A stretch of 28,870 nucleotides of DNA from Gulosibacter sediminis (GCF_014904065.1 NZ_JACXJG010000012.1:41329-70198), one strand, 5' to 3'; positions 1 to 8,094 are shown, counted from the stretch's first letter. Numbers and translations: made by a program. The notes: generated by a model from the letters alone, not told the origin.

Positions 1-1
1 G

Positions 2-370
2 AATACGACCGACTCTGCGGTGCGCATCACGCACGTGCCCACGGGAATCGTCGTGTCGATGCAGAACGAGAAGTCGCAGATCCAGAACCGCGCGGCCGCA
101 ATGCGCGTGCTGCAGGCCCGCCTCCTCGCTCGCCAGCAGGAGGAGCAGGCCGCGGCCGAGGCGAATGCTCGTCACTCGCAGATTCGTACGATGGATCGCT
201 CCGAGCGCATCCGCACGTACAACTTCCCCGAGAACCGCATCGCGGACCACCGCACCGGTTACAAGTCGTACAACTTGGACGCGGTGCTCAGTGGGGCGCT
301 TGGCCCGGTCATCGAGTCGGCCATCACGGCCGACGAAGAGGCGCGCCTTGCTGCGCTCGGCGGGGAGTAA
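2..370 (+). CDS. prfA: Peptide chain release factor 1 (RF1), C-terminal part, truncated by window edge
   Basis: RF1 reads UAA and UAG stop codons and triggers peptide release on the ribosome. The window opens just after the catalytic GGQ loop. The first whole codons read [15 protein letters not shown], the conserved continuation of that loop; the Thr-Thr pair is typical of RF1 (RF2 usually has Lys-Thr). It then runs through the [17 protein letters not shown] helix and the [16 protein letters not shown] region to an ordinary C-terminus ending in GGE, with TAA at 368-370. The GTG at 20 is only an internal Val codon; the true start lies upstream of the window. The gene normally sits directly before prmC, its own modification enzyme, but here a convergent cysE follows after 3 bases. 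No terminator hairpin is visible at the junction. Identification is secure. Confidence 0.95.
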   Translation, partial: NTTDSAVRITHVPTGIVVSMQNEKSQIQNRAAAMRVLQARLLARQQEEQAAAEANARHSQIRTMDRSERIRTYNFPENRIADHRTGYKSYNLDAVLSGALGPVIESAITADEEARLAALGGE

Positions 371-373
371 CCG

Positions 374-958
374 CTAGATAACCCAGTCGCCGGCTTCTTG
401 CAGTGCGATTCGTGACTGCGGGCGGTTGCGGGCGGGGATTCCGGTGAGAACCGACCTCGGCTGCGCCGAACGCGTCACGACGGAGTTGGCACCAATCTTG
501 GTGTCGCTACCGATCTCGATCGGGCCGAGCAGCTTCGCACCGGCGCCGATCATCACCCGGTCACCGATGGTCGGATGGCGTTTGATGCGCTTGCTCGACA
601 CGCCGCCCAGCGTGACGCCGTGGTAGATCTTCACGTCGTCGCCAACGACCGCGGTCTCGCCGATCACGACGCCCATGCCGTGGTCAATAAATAGGCGGTG
701 CCCGATCGTCGCCCCCGGGTGAATCTCGATGCCCGTCGCGAAGCGGGCGAACTGCGAGATGGCCCGCGCGAAATACTTCTTGCCCGGGGTTCCGGTGACC
801 CAGAAGCGATGCGCGATGCGATACGCCCAGACGGCGTGCAGCCCCGAGTAGATCGTCGCAACGGATGCGCGCGAGCGGGCCGCGGGGTCGCCGTGTTGGG
901 CGGCGGTGATGTCCTCGCGCACACCTCGGAAGAACTCGTCACCGGGAAGTCGAACCAT
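374..958 (-). CDS. cysE: Serine O-acetyltransferase
   Basis: Transfers acetyl from acetyl-CoA to L-serine, giving the O-acetylserine used by CysK; cytoplasmic, first committed step of cysteine synthesis. The 194-residue protein has a helical N-terminus (about 1-65), then left-handed beta-helix hexapeptide repeats (about 72-175). The [18 protein letters not shown] segment holds the catalytic Asp-His pair (about D92-H93), followed by HGVTLGG. It ends in GDWVI: a C-terminal isoleucine is the residue that CysE family members insert into the CysK active site to form the cysteine synthase complex, so complex formation is plausible. The start at 958 (ATG, weak upstream GGA) gives the usual short actinobacterial form. 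A GTG at 1033 in the same frame would add 25 Cys/Arg-rich residues with no ribosome binding site and is unlikely. It lies 89 bases downstream of cysK, probably on one transcript. Confidence 0.93.
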   Translation of the reverse strand: MVRLPGDEFFRGVREDITAAQHGDPAARSRASVATIYSGLHAVWAYRIAHRFWVTGTPGKKYFARAISQFARFATGIEIHPGATIGHRLFIDHGMGVVIGETAVVGDDVKIYHGVTLGGVSSKRIKRHPTIGDRVMIGAGAKLLGPIEIGSDTKIGANSVVTRSAQPRSVLTGIPARNRPQSRIALQEAGDWVI

Positions 959-1047
959 GCTTGCTATTTTTCCACATCCGTCGGGCACGCAAGCGGCGGG
1001 GCGCGCGCAGTTGCGCACGACCTCGCCGTTCACGATGCGGTGACTGG

Positions 1048-1986
1048 TTAGTTGCTCTCGCGGAGGTCGTCGAAGAGGACACTCGAGAGATAGCGCTCAC
1101 CCGTGTCGCAGACGATCACGACGATGTTCTTGCCCGCGTTCTCGGGGCGGCGCGCGACCTGGAGTGCGGCCCAGACGTTCGCCCCCGACGAGATGCCTGA
1201 GAAGAGGCCCTCTGAGCGCGTGAGTTCACGCGAGGTTGCGATCGAGTCCTCGAGCGTCGTGTCGATGACCTCGTCGATAACGGACTGGTCGAGGATCTCG
1301 GGGATGAAGTTGGCGCCGAGGCCCTGGATTTTGTGGGGGCCGGCCTTGCCTTCGGTGAGCAGCGGCGAGTCCTTCGGCTCAACGGCGACGATCTTTACCT
1401 CCGGCTTGCGCTCTTTGAGCACCTGGCCAACGCCGGTGATAGTGCCACCGGTGCCGATGCCGGCAACGAAGATGTCGATGTCGCCGTCGGTGTCGTTCCA
1501 GACCTCTTCCGCGGTGGTCTCACGGTGGATCTCGACGTTCGCCTCGTTCTCGAACTGGCTCGCGAGAATCGAGTTCGGCGTGTTCTCCTGTAACTCCTGC
1601 GCCTTGGCAACTGCGCCGCGCATGCCCTCAGGGCCGGGGGTGAGGATGAGCTCGGCACCGAACGCACGCATGAGCTGCCGGCGCTCAAGCGACATTGTTT
1701 CGGGCATCGCGATGACGACCTTGTAGCCGCGCGCGGCGCCGACCGCCGCAAGCGCGATGCCGGTGTTGCCCGAGGTGCCCTCGATGATGGTGCCGCCCGC
1801 CTGGAGCGCGCCGCTGCGCTCGGCTGCGCGGACGATGCCCCAGCCGAGGCGGTCCTTTACGCTCGCGGTCGGGTTATTGAACTCGAGCTTCGCGTAGACG
1901 TTCGCGTCGGAGTCGTTGATGCGGTTGAGGCGCACCAGGGGAGTGCCGCCAATCACTTCGGTGACGTCGTTGTAGATCTTGGCCAT
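1048..1986 (-). CDS. cysK: Cysteine synthase A (O-acetylserine sulfhydrylase)
   Basis: PLP enzyme that converts O-acetylserine and sulfide to L-cysteine in the cytoplasm. At 312 residues it has the normal family length. Visible motifs are [10 protein letters not shown] with the PLP lysine K44, the substrate loop TSGNTG (71-76), the phosphate-binding GTGGTITG (178-185), SSGAN (266-270) and the C-terminal [10 protein letters not shown]. The ATG at 1986 is preceded by GAGAGG (1997-2002 on the minus strand) at a 10-base spacing. cysE follows on the same strand, forming a two-gene cysteine unit. The leader contains a tRNA-like hairpin next to the ribosome binding site, which may regulate translation (see separate entry). 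The gene is divergent from prmC. Confidence 0.96.
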   Translation of the reverse strand: MAKIYNDVTEVIGGTPLVRLNRINDSDANVYAKLEFNNPTASVKDRLGWGIVRAAERSGALQAGGTIIEGTSGNTGIALAAVGAARGYKVVIAMPETMSLERRQLMRAFGAELILTPGPEGMRGAVAKAQELQENTPNSILASQFENEANVEIHRETTAEEVWNDTDGDIDIFVAGIGTGGTITGVGQVLKERKPEVKIVAVEPKDSPLLTEGKAGPHKIQGLGANFIPEILDQSVIDEVIDTTLEDSIATSRELTRSEGLFSGISSGANVWAALQVARRPENAGKNIVVIVCDTGERYLSSVLFDDLRESN

Positions 1987-1996
1987 GTGAAGACTG

Positions 1997-2072
1997 CCTC
2001 TCAGAGTGTGGGAGCCGGGATCGAACCCGGCGGACCGTACGGCAGTTATCCAATCAGCACTCCGTGAGCCAC
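1997..2072 (-). other. tRNA-like structured leader of cysK (tRNA remnant or regulatory RNA)
   Basis: Read on the minus strand, this stretch resembles a tRNA: a D-loop-like ATTGGATAACTGCC, then a perfect hairpin GCCGGGTTCGATCCCGGC (2014-2031), then TCCCAC like an acceptor 3' strand. It is not a working tRNA. The T-arm has one extra G compared with a normal 5-bp stem and 7-base loop, the acceptor strands pair for only four bases, and no proper anticodon arm is visible. A second helix is possible: CGGAGTG (2058-2064) with CACTCTG (2002-2008), 7 pairs including one G-U. It would end exactly where the GAGAGG ribosome binding site of cysK begins. It could be a decayed tRNA or a cis-regulatory RNA; the sequence alone does not decide. 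Confidence 0.4.
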
Positions 2073-2113
2073 GCCTGGAAGCGCGTCACGATCCGTCACC
2101 TTGTTACGCCGCC

Positions 2114-2119
2114 TACAGT
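2114..2119 (+). promoter_or_regulatory. -10 element for prmC (leaderless arrangement)
   Basis: TACAGT lies 6 bases before the GTG at 2126, so transcription should begin at or beside the start codon. No Shine-Dalgarno and no convincing -35 are visible. The same layout recurs at other genes in the window. Confidence 0.45.
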
Positions 2120-2125
2120 TGACGC

Positions 2126-2971
2126 GTGCGCATGGACGAACTTCTCGCGATGGTGACCCGCCGGCTGCTGCGATCGCAGCTCACGGCACGGGATGCGGTA
2201 TTGCTCGCCTCCGTGGGCCTTGGGCGTTCGCTCGGCGACATCGAACTCGCGCGGCTGCTCGGTAAGACGGTCGAGGTCAGCGAAGCGGAACGCGTCCTGT
2301 CGCTCGCCGATCGGAGGGCCCGGCGCGAGCCGCTTCAGCATCTCGCGGGTGCGGCGCCATTTCTCGAGTTGGACCTCGCCGTCGGGCCCGGGGTGTTCGT
2401 GCCTCGGCCCGAGACCGAGGTGCTCGTCGAACGCGTGACCGAGGAACTCGGTGCCACGCCCGCGGGCCACATCGCCGACCTCGGCTCGGGATCGGGCGCG
2501 ATTGCGATCACGCTGGCACGCCGGGCGGCAGGGCGCGAAGTGTTTGCCTTCGAGTCCTCTCCATATACCTGGCCCTGGCTGCGTCGAAACATCAACGCAC
2601 TCGCACCCGAGGTTGTGCCCCGCTTCGGCGACTGGCGCGCCTCGATCGACCGCATCGACGGCGAGTTCGCGGCCCTCGTCTCAAATCCGCCCTATGTTCC
2701 GGCGCGCGAGATCCCCCGCGACCCCGAGGTGCGACTGTTCGACCCAGAGGCCGCGCTCTACTCGGGCTCGGACGGGCTCGACGAGATTCGCCGCATTGCG
2801 GAGGTCGCCTCCGAGCGACTCGTGCCGGGCGGGTTCGTGGCCGTGGAGCACACCGAAGACCAAGGGGGATCGGTACGCCAGCTGTTCGGCGACGCGGGTC
2901 TCGTCGGTTCGTTCACGATTCAAGACCTCGCCGAACGGGATCGCCATACGTTCGCACGTCGCCCCGACTAG
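2126..2971 (+). CDS. prmC: Release factor glutamine N5-methyltransferase
   Basis: SAM-dependent enzyme that methylates the glutamine of the GGQ motif in RF1 and RF2, raising termination efficiency; cytoplasmic. The 281-residue protein has the usual helical N-terminal domain (about 1-90), the FVPRPETEVLVE segment before the Rossmann domain, the SAM-binding ADLGSGSGAIAI (about 117-128), and the substrate-glutamine motif NPPYVP (about 187-192), which is diagnostic. GTG at 2126 is chosen because a -10 element ends 6 bases upstream; ATG at 2132, two codons in, is the alternative. The partner prfA is nearby but separated by the inverted cysKE block. tsaC follows after 13 bases. Confidence 0.93.
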   Translation: MRMDELLAMVTRRLLRSQLTARDAVLLASVGLGRSLGDIELARLLGKTVEVSEAERVLSLADRRARREPLQHLAGAAPFLELDLAVGPGVFVPRPETEVLVERVTEELGATPAGHIADLGSGSGAIAITLARRAAGREVFAFESSPYTWPWLRRNINALAPEVVPRFGDWRASIDRIDGEFAALVSNPPYVPAREIPRDPEVRLFDPEAALYSGSDGLDEIRRIAEVASERLVPGGFVAVEHTEDQGGSVRQLFGDAGLVGSFTIQDLAERDRHTFARRPD

Positions 2972-2974
2972 ACT
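2969..2974 (+). promoter_or_regulatory. -10 element for tsaC, overlapping the prmC stop codon
   Basis: TAGACT begins with the TAG stop of prmC and lies 10 bases before the tsaC ATG (2985). There is no Shine-Dalgarno. tsaC may therefore have its own near-leaderless transcript besides read-through from prmC. Confidence 0.4.
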
Positions 2975-2984
2975 GGGCGACGTT

Positions 2985-3662
2985 ATGCCAGATGTATATG
3001 ACCTCGCTCAGCCGCCGCAACTCCTCGCCGGGATGCGTGAGGCCCGCGGCGCGCTCGCTCGCGGTGACGTCATCGTGATGCCGACCGACACGGTCTACGG
3101 CATCGCCGCGAACGCCTTCGACGCGTCCGCCATTGGAAAGCTGCTCGCGGCGAAGGGACGCGACCGCACCTCGCCCCCGCCGGTGCTTGTGGCGAGCGCG
3201 TCCGCGGTCGACGCGTTGGCGCGCGAGGTTCCCGAGGTCATCCGCACGCTCGTCGAGCAGCATTGGCCGGGACCCCTCACCGTAATCTTGCCGGCGCAGC
3301 CGAGCCTCCAGTGGGACCTCGGTGAGACGCAAGGCACCGTCGCCCTGCGCATCCCGAACAACGAGTTCGCCCTCGAGTTGCTCAAAGAGACCGGGCCGCT
3401 GGCCGTCTCATCGGCCAACAAGCACGGCGAGCCCGCGCCCGGCAACGTGCAGGATGCGGTCGCCCAGCTCGGCGACGATGTGCAGATCTTCTTGGACGCG
3501 GGCGAGGTCGGCGGAGCCGCCTCGACGATTGTCGACGCTACGGGACTCACCGCGCGCGACCCGCTGCCGGCCCGCATCGTGCGAGCGGGTGCGCTCAAAC
3601 GCACGCAAATCGCGGAGGTGCTCGGCGACCAGCTTGAGCCAGATCGAGGGACTCTCGTCTAG
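2985..3662 (+). CDS. tsaC: L-threonylcarbamoyladenylate synthase (TsaC/Sua5/YrdC family)
   Basis: Makes threonylcarbamoyl-AMP from threonine, bicarbonate and ATP, the first step of the t6A37 modification of ANN-decoding tRNAs; cytoplasmic. This 225-residue protein is the short TsaC type without the long Sua5 C-terminal domain. Visible YrdC-fold motifs are MPTDTVYGIAANAFD near residue 30, the KGRDRTSPPPVLVA stretch, QHWPGPLTVILP, TVALRIPN and the nucleotide-site SSANKHGEPA. The frame is open far upstream inside prmC (to 2451), but homology begins only after ATG 2985, which also follows a -10 element. The neighbours prmC and the WecA-like gene match the classic actinobacterial order. The stop codon directly abuts the next start. 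Confidence 0.93.
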   Translation: MPDVYDLAQPPQLLAGMREARGALARGDVIVMPTDTVYGIAANAFDASAIGKLLAAKGRDRTSPPPVLVASASAVDALAREVPEVIRTLVEQHWPGPLTVILPAQPSLQWDLGETQGTVALRIPNNEFALELLKETGPLAVSSANKHGEPAPGNVQDAVAQLGDDVQIFLDAGEVGGAASTIVDATGLTARDPLPARIVRAGALKRTQIAEVLGDQLEPDRGTLV

Positions 3663-4937
3663 GTGCTCTTTTACGCAAGGGTCATCCTGATCGCCGCGGT
3701 GCTGGCCTTCCTTGCCTCCTGGCTGGTGTACCGCGTGGCGATGCGCTATCGCTGGTACCCCGCCGTGCGCGAACGTGACGTGCACACGACCCCAAAGCCC
3801 CGACTCGGCGGCGTCGCGATGTACTTTGCGTTCCTCGCGACGATCGCGATTGCGACGCAAATCAGCTGGTTTCAACTCGTGTTTGCGAACCCGACGAGAC
3901 TCTGGGGCTTGATCGGCGCCGCGACCCTCATCGTGATCGTGGGCGTGATCGACGACATCGTCGATCTCGACTGGATGATCAAGCTCGCGGCACAGATCGT
4001 CGCGGGGCTCATCCTCGCGTTCTCGGGTGTCGCGATCACCTCGCTGCCCATCGGTGGTGTCACGGTGGCGTCGCAGTGGATGTCGGTGCTCGCGACAGTG
4101 CTCGCGGTCGTGCTCGTCATGAACGCGGTCAACTTCATCGATGGCCTCGACGGACTCGTCGCCGGCGTCGCGATCATTTCGGGCGGCGTGTTCCTGCTCT
4201 ACAGCTATTTCCTCACCGAATCGCTCTCGTCGAGCCGTTTCACCCTGGCGGCGCTGTTGTCGGCGCTCGTGGTCGGCGTGTGCGTCGGCTTTCTGCCCTG
4301 GAACTGGAACCCGTCGAAGATGTTCATGGGTGACGGCGGCGCGCTGCTGGTTGGCCTGCTCATGGCCGCGTCGACGATCGCCGTCACCGGCGAGATCGAC
4401 CCGAGCCTCATCAGCCGTGATGCGCTCATGCCCGCCTTCCTCCCGCTACTGCTGCCATTTGCGGTGCTCGTGGTGCCGCTTGTCGATTTCATCCTCGCGG
4501 TGGTGCGCCGGCTTAGCGCCGGCAAGTCGCCGTTCACGGCAGACCGCAAACACCTGCACCATCGACTCCTCGACATGGGGCACACGCAGCGTCGCGCCGT
4601 GCTGATTTTCTACGCCTGGGCCACCGTGGTGGGTGTCGCGGCCCTGCTCGCGTTCCTCGTGCAGCCGATCTGGATTTCTGGCGTGTTCCTCGTGCTCGGC
4701 ATGATCGTGTGCAGCATCCTCACGATTTCGCCGATGTCGCTGCGCAAACGACTCGAGGTCGAGGCACAGCGCTCGCTCGAACTCGACGACGACGCCCACG
4801 ATCCGCTCGACGAACTTGGCGGCACGCAGTCCGATCGTGACCGGGCGGCTGATCCGGCTCCCGTCGCGCTGACAGAGCGCCTCCGCGGTCTCATCCCCAC
4901 CCGCTCCTTGCCGAGCGACGACAAAGGAAACTCATGA
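3663..4937 (+). CDS. wecA: Polyprenyl-phosphate N-acetylhexosamine-1-phosphate transferase (WecA/TagO/MraY family)
   Basis: Integral membrane enzyme that transfers a sugar-1-phosphate, probably GlcNAc-1-P, from a UDP-sugar to undecaprenyl/decaprenyl phosphate, starting cell-wall glycopolymer or linker synthesis. At 424 residues with about ten or eleven hydrophobic segments it matches the family. Motifs: PRLGGVAMY after the first helix, the Mg-binding GVIDDIVDLDW (about 94-104), NFIDGLDGLVAG (about 157), MFMGDGGALLVG (about 220), and the cytoplasmic HLHHRLLDMGH loop (about 297-307), which favours WecA/TagO over MraY. The C-terminal 60 residues are charged and probably cytoplasmic. GTG 3663 touches the tsaC stop; a GAGGG sits 12 bases upstream. 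The stop overlaps the atpI-like ATG. The exact sugar is inferred from position, which matches rfe/wecA of mycobacteria. Confidence 0.88.
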   Translation: MLFYARVILIAAVLAFLASWLVYRVAMRYRWYPAVRERDVHTTPKPRLGGVAMYFAFLATIAIATQISWFQLVFANPTRLWGLIGAATLIVIVGVIDDIVDLDWMIKLAAQIVAGLILAFSGVAITSLPIGGVTVASQWMSVLATVLAVVLVMNAVNFIDGLDGLVAGVAIISGGVFLLYSYFLTESLSSSRFTLAALLSALVVGVCVGFLPWNWNPSKMFMGDGGALLVGLLMAASTIAVTGEIDPSLISRDALMPAFLPLLLPFAVLVVPLVDFILAVVRRLSAGKSPFTADRKHLHHRLLDMGHTQRRAVLIFYAWATVVGVAALLAFLVQPIWISGVFLVLGMIVCSILTISPMSLRKRLEVEAQRSLELDDDAHDPLDELGGTQSDRDRAADPAPVALTERLRGLIPTRSLPSDDKGNS

Positions 4938-5386
4938 CCTCCTCCACGAACACCCCCACCAGCGTGCCCGTAATGCGACGTGTGCTGAAGTGGTCGCTGC
5001 TGCTGACCCTGGCGATCGCTGTCATCGGGGGAGTGATCGGCTACTTTGTCGCGGACTGGCCCGGCGTCTGGTCGGCGCTCGTGGCCGCCGGCGTGACGCT
5101 CCTGTTCACTGGGCTTACGGTGTTGTCGATCATCCTCGCCGCGCGGTTCGACCCGATGTTCTTCATCGCCGTGATTCTCGGCATGTGGATCCTCAAATTC
5201 ATCGCCTTCCTCGGTGTGCTCGCGATCGTGAAGGCCTTCGACTTCACCCATGACTGGATGCTCTGGTCGACGATGATGGCCGCGATGGTGGGTCAACTCG
5301 CGATCGACATCATCGTGGTGCAGCGCAGCCGACAGCCGTATGTCAGCGACGTCGCGCTGCCGGGTGAAAATGACGACAAGTCGTAG
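4934..5386 (+). CDS. AtpI-like membrane protein of the ATP synthase locus
   Basis: Small hydrophobic protein of 150 residues with four predicted membrane helices (about 16-37, 45-65, 72-95 and 108-130). It has a short Thr/Ser-rich N-terminus and a hydrophilic C-terminal tail ending in NDDKS. It occupies the place of atpI, immediately before atpB. AtpI proteins help c-ring assembly or Mg supply in some bacteria, but sequence conservation is low and I infer the family mainly from topology and position. Translation is coupled to the upstream transferase by an ATGA overlap. The main ATP synthase promoter appears to lie after this gene, so it may be expressed with prmC-tsaC-wecA rather than with the synthase. 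Confidence 0.75.
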   Translation: MTSSTNTPTSVPVMRRVLKWSLLLTLAIAVIGGVIGYFVADWPGVWSALVAAGVTLLFTGLTVLSIILAARFDPMFFIAVILGMWILKFIAFLGVLAIVKAFDFTHDWMLWSTMMAAMVGQLAIDIIVVQRSRQPYVSDVALPGENDDKS

Positions 5387-5435
5387 ATTTATTTCCGTCA
5401 ACCGCCCCGGCGTGAGTGTGTGGGCTGTGAATTGT

Positions 5436-5444
5436 TGCTACAGT
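5436..5444 (+). promoter_or_regulatory. Candidate extended -10 promoter of the atp operon
   Basis: TGCTACAGT fits an extended -10 (TGnTAnnnT). It lies in the 140-170 base gap before atpB and would give a 5' leader of about 100 bases. No -35 consensus is visible. A 12-base direct repeat, CCGTCAACCGCC, flanks it at 5395-5406 and 5500-5511. Confidence 0.45.
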
Positions 5445-5545
5445 AATTAAGTCGAAAAACGTCAGTGGCCGTTCACCTGGCACAGCGTCGAAGACATAGC
5501 CGTCAACCGCCGCACGATCGCGATTCTTGAGTCGTGCAACGAGAC

Positions 5546-5550
5546 AGGAG
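5546..5550 (+). promoter_or_regulatory. Shine-Dalgarno of atpB that decides its start
   Basis: AGGAG is the only good ribosome binding site before atpB. Six bases later in the atpB frame is CTG (5557). The canonical candidates fit poorly: TTG 5527 is upstream of the site and ATG 5581 is 30 bases beyond it. Confidence 0.5.
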
Positions 5551-5556
5551 ACCCCT

Positions 5557-6371
5557 CTGTACGCTTCGGCCTTGAATCTGATGACGGGATTCTCGTTCAC
5601 CTCCGGTGACGGAGGATTCCACGCGCCGAACATCGATGAGGAGCTCTTTCCTCCGGCGCTTCTGTTTGACGGGACTCCGTTCGAGATCAACCGGGTCATC
5701 CTCGTTCGTCTGATTGCGGTCGCAATTCTCCTGCTGCTGTTCTGGATCGCCCTCCGCCGGCCGAAGATCGTGCCGACGAAGTTGCAGTCGCTTGTCGAAA
5801 TGGGCGTCGGCATGATCCGCGACGGTGTCGTGTTCGACATGCTCGGCGAGCGCATCGGCAAAAAGTACCTGCCGTACGTCCTCACGGTGTTCTTCGGTGT
5901 GCTGTTTATGAACATCACCGGCGTGATCCCGCTGCTCAACATTTCGGGTAACGCGCTGATGGGCATGCCGCTGGTACTCGCGATTTGCACGTACGTGGCC
6001 TTCATCTACGCGGGTATCCGCGAAGCTGGCGCGGGCACGTTCTTCAAGAACGCGCTCTTCCCGTCGGGTGTGCCGTGGCCGCTCTACATTCTGCTCACAC
6101 CGATCGAGCTCGTGAACACCTTCGTGGTGCGTCCGCTTTCGCTCGCGCTGCGACTCATGCTCAACCTCATGGTCGGCCACTTGCTGCTCGTGCTCTGCTT
6201 CTCGGCGACCGCGTTCTTCTTCGGCATGCTGAACGTCTGGAGCACCATGGGCATCCTCACACTGTTTGGCGGCTTCTTCATGACGCTCGTCGAGCTCCTC
6301 GTTGCCGTGCTGCAGGCGTACGTGTTCGCTCTGCTCACCACGAGCTACATCCAGCTGTCGGTCGCCAAGGA

Positions 6372-6378
<7 letters not shown>
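5557..6378 (+). CDS. atpB: ATP synthase Fo subunit a
   Basis: Membrane stator subunit that forms the two proton half-channels against the c-ring. Hydrophobic helices fill most of the protein. The conserved helix with the essential arginine is seen in NTFVVRPLSLALRLMLNLM, followed by GHLLLVLCF, and the final helix is rich in VAVLQAYVFALL. The family-typical LFDGTPFEINRVILVRLIAV region precedes the first main helix. Length is about 273 residues with the CTG start at 5557, chosen from the AGGAG at 5546-5550. TTG 5527 would give 283 residues and ATG 5581 would give 265; all keep the core. A hairpin spans the stop codon, and a 104-base structured gap precedes atpE. Confidence 0.92.
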
Positions 6379-6716
<338 letters not shown>

Positions 6717-6727
6717 GGCACTTCCAA

Positions 6728-7303
6728 ATGGGCATCATGAACTACGGACCCGCCCTCGCGCAGGTCGGTGACGGGAACTCGTTCGGCTGGGACCCCAGCC
6801 TGCTGCTTCCCGCCAGCTACGACATCATCTGGTCGCTTGTCGTGCTCGTGGTGCTCCTGCTGTTCTTCTGGAAGTTCGTCCTTCCGCAGCTCAACCAGAT
6901 GCTCGAGGAGCGGGCCGCCAAGATCGAAGGCGGCATCGAAAAGGCCGCCGCCGTTCAGGCTGAGGCTGACGCTCGTCGCGACGAGTACGAGAAGCTGCTG
7001 GCTGACGCCCGCACCGAGGCCGCAGAGATTCGCGAAAAGGCACGCGCCGAAGGCGAATCGATCAAGGCTGAGAAGAAGCAGGAGACTCAGAACGAGCTCG
7101 ACCGCATGACGAAGTCGGCGAAGGAGCAGATCGAAGCGGAGCGCCAGTCGGCCATCGTTTCGCTGCGCCAGGAAGTCGGCACCCTCGCGATCGACCTCGC
7201 TTCGCGCGTCGTTGGAGAGAACCTCTCGGACGACCAGCGCTCCGCAGCGTACGTCGACCGCTTCCTCACTGACCTCGACGAGAAGGCTGAGACGAACCGC
7301 TGA
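6728..7303 (+). CDS. atpF: ATP synthase Fo subunit b
   Basis: Peripheral stalk subunit linking subunit a to the F1 head. The 191-residue protein has a short extracytoplasmic N-terminus, one membrane helix (about 34-53, IIWSLVVLVVLLLFFWKFVLP), then a long charged Ala/Glu/Arg-rich helix (about 60-165) with coiled-coil character, and a C-terminal segment LASRVVGENLSDDQRSAAYVDRFL typical of the delta-binding end. ATG 6728 has AAGG nine bases upstream; ATG 6737 (MNYGPALAQ) is a possible alternative. It overlaps atpH by a single base (TGATG). It is a separate b subunit: mycobacteria carry a b-delta fusion next to it, absent here. Confidence 0.95.
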   Translation: MGIMNYGPALAQVGDGNSFGWDPSLLLPASYDIIWSLVVLVVLLLFFWKFVLPQLNQMLEERAAKIEGGIEKAAAVQAEADARRDEYEKLLADARTEAAEIREKARAEGESIKAEKKQETQNELDRMTKSAKEQIEAERQSAIVSLRQEVGTLAIDLASRVVGENLSDDQRSAAYVDRFLTDLDEKAETNR

Positions 7304-8094
7304 TGCGCACTGCAACCAAGCACGCCCTCGAAGCCGTCAAGCGCGAGGTCGACACGCTCACCGCTGCGGACGCTGACTCGGCGCGCAAGCTGTTCGACGT
7401 GGCGGAAACGCTCGCGTCGAACAAGCAGCTGGCCGTGGCGCTGGTTGACCGTAGTGCTGACGCGTCGGCCAAGCGCGCGCTGGCACGACGCGTGTTTGGC
7501 GAGCGCATCGGCATCGGCGCGAGCAACGTGCTCGACGCTGCGGTCAGCCAGAAGTGGCAGTCGGAGCAGCAGCTCGTGCAGGCCATCCAGGACGCCGGCA
7601 TCCGCGCCGTCGCCCAGGTAAGCGGTGCACACGAGCGCATCGGCGCCGAGCTCGACCAGTTCCTCGAGACCATCTCGTCGAACGGTGAACTCGAACTCGC
7701 ATTCGGCTCCCGCCTCGCGGATGGTCAGAGCAAGGTCACCCTGCTCGAACGACTGTTCGCCCGCAGCTTGAGCGCCGAGACCCTCGACGTTCTGCGATCG
7801 TTGCTGACCCTCCCGAGCTCACAGCGCATCCGTCGCCTTGCCGCGACCGCGCGCGAGAGCGTGGCGGACCAGGCTGGTCGGCAGGTCGCGATTGTTACGG
7901 TCGCCCGGGCCCTGCCCGAGGCACAGCTGGATCGCCTTCGCGTCGCGCTCACGAAACGCTTCGGCCACGATGTGGCCGTCAACCAGGTCATCGACCCCTC
8001 GGTAGTGGGCGGTATGCGTGTGGAATTCGGTGACGAAGTCATCGACGACACCGCCGCAGCACGCCTGAAGAATCTTCGCCTGCAGCTCGCCTAG
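7303..8094 (+). CDS. atpH: ATP synthase F1 subunit delta
   Basis: Connects the top of the alpha3beta3 head to the b stalk. 263 residues, longer than the roughly 180-residue E. coli protein but normal for Micrococcales; mycobacterial AtpH is far longer because it is fused to a b-like domain. The C-terminal part (about 185-263) carries the family signature, with RQVAIVTVARALPEAQLDRLRVAL followed by VNQVIDPSVVGGMRVEFGDEVIDDTAAARLKNLRLQL. The N-terminal two-thirds is helical. ATG 7303 shares a base with the atpF stop, so translation is coupled. A small GC hairpin follows in the gap before atpA. Confidence 0.95.
   Translation: MRTATKHALEAVKREVDTLTAADADSARKLFDVAETLASNKQLAVALVDRSADASAKRALARRVFGERIGIGASNVLDAAVSQKWQSEQQLVQAIQDAGIRAVAQVSGAHERIGAELDQFLETISSNGELELAFGSRLADGQSKVTLLERLFARSLSAETLDVLRSLLTLPSSQRIRRLAATARESVADQAGRQVAIVTVARALPEAQLDRLRVALTKRFGHDVAVNQVIDPSVVGGMRVEFGDEVIDDTAAARLKNLRLQLA

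Noticed and set aside
371..373. A terminator between the convergent prfA and cysE genes
   Set aside because: Only 3 bases separate the stops and no stem-loop with a T-run is visible around them.
2008..2072. A functional tRNA gene on the minus strand
   Set aside because: The T-arm has an extra base, the acceptor strands do not pair and there is no proper anticodon stem-loop. Kept only as a tRNA-like element.
1987..2125. A T-box riboswitch upstream of cysK
   Set aside because: No T-box sequence (the conserved GGUACCGCG-like bulge) or Cys specifier loop could be identified.
2451..2984. Upstream extension of the tsaC frame inside prmC
   Set aside because: The extension translates to Arg/Ser/Pro-rich shadow sequence. 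TsaC similarity begins only after ATG 2985, which also follows a -10 element.
5465..5530. A 21-codon GTG-started upstream frame in the atpB leader
   Set aside because: No ribosome binding site and no recognisable leader-peptide feature; such short frames are expected by chance.
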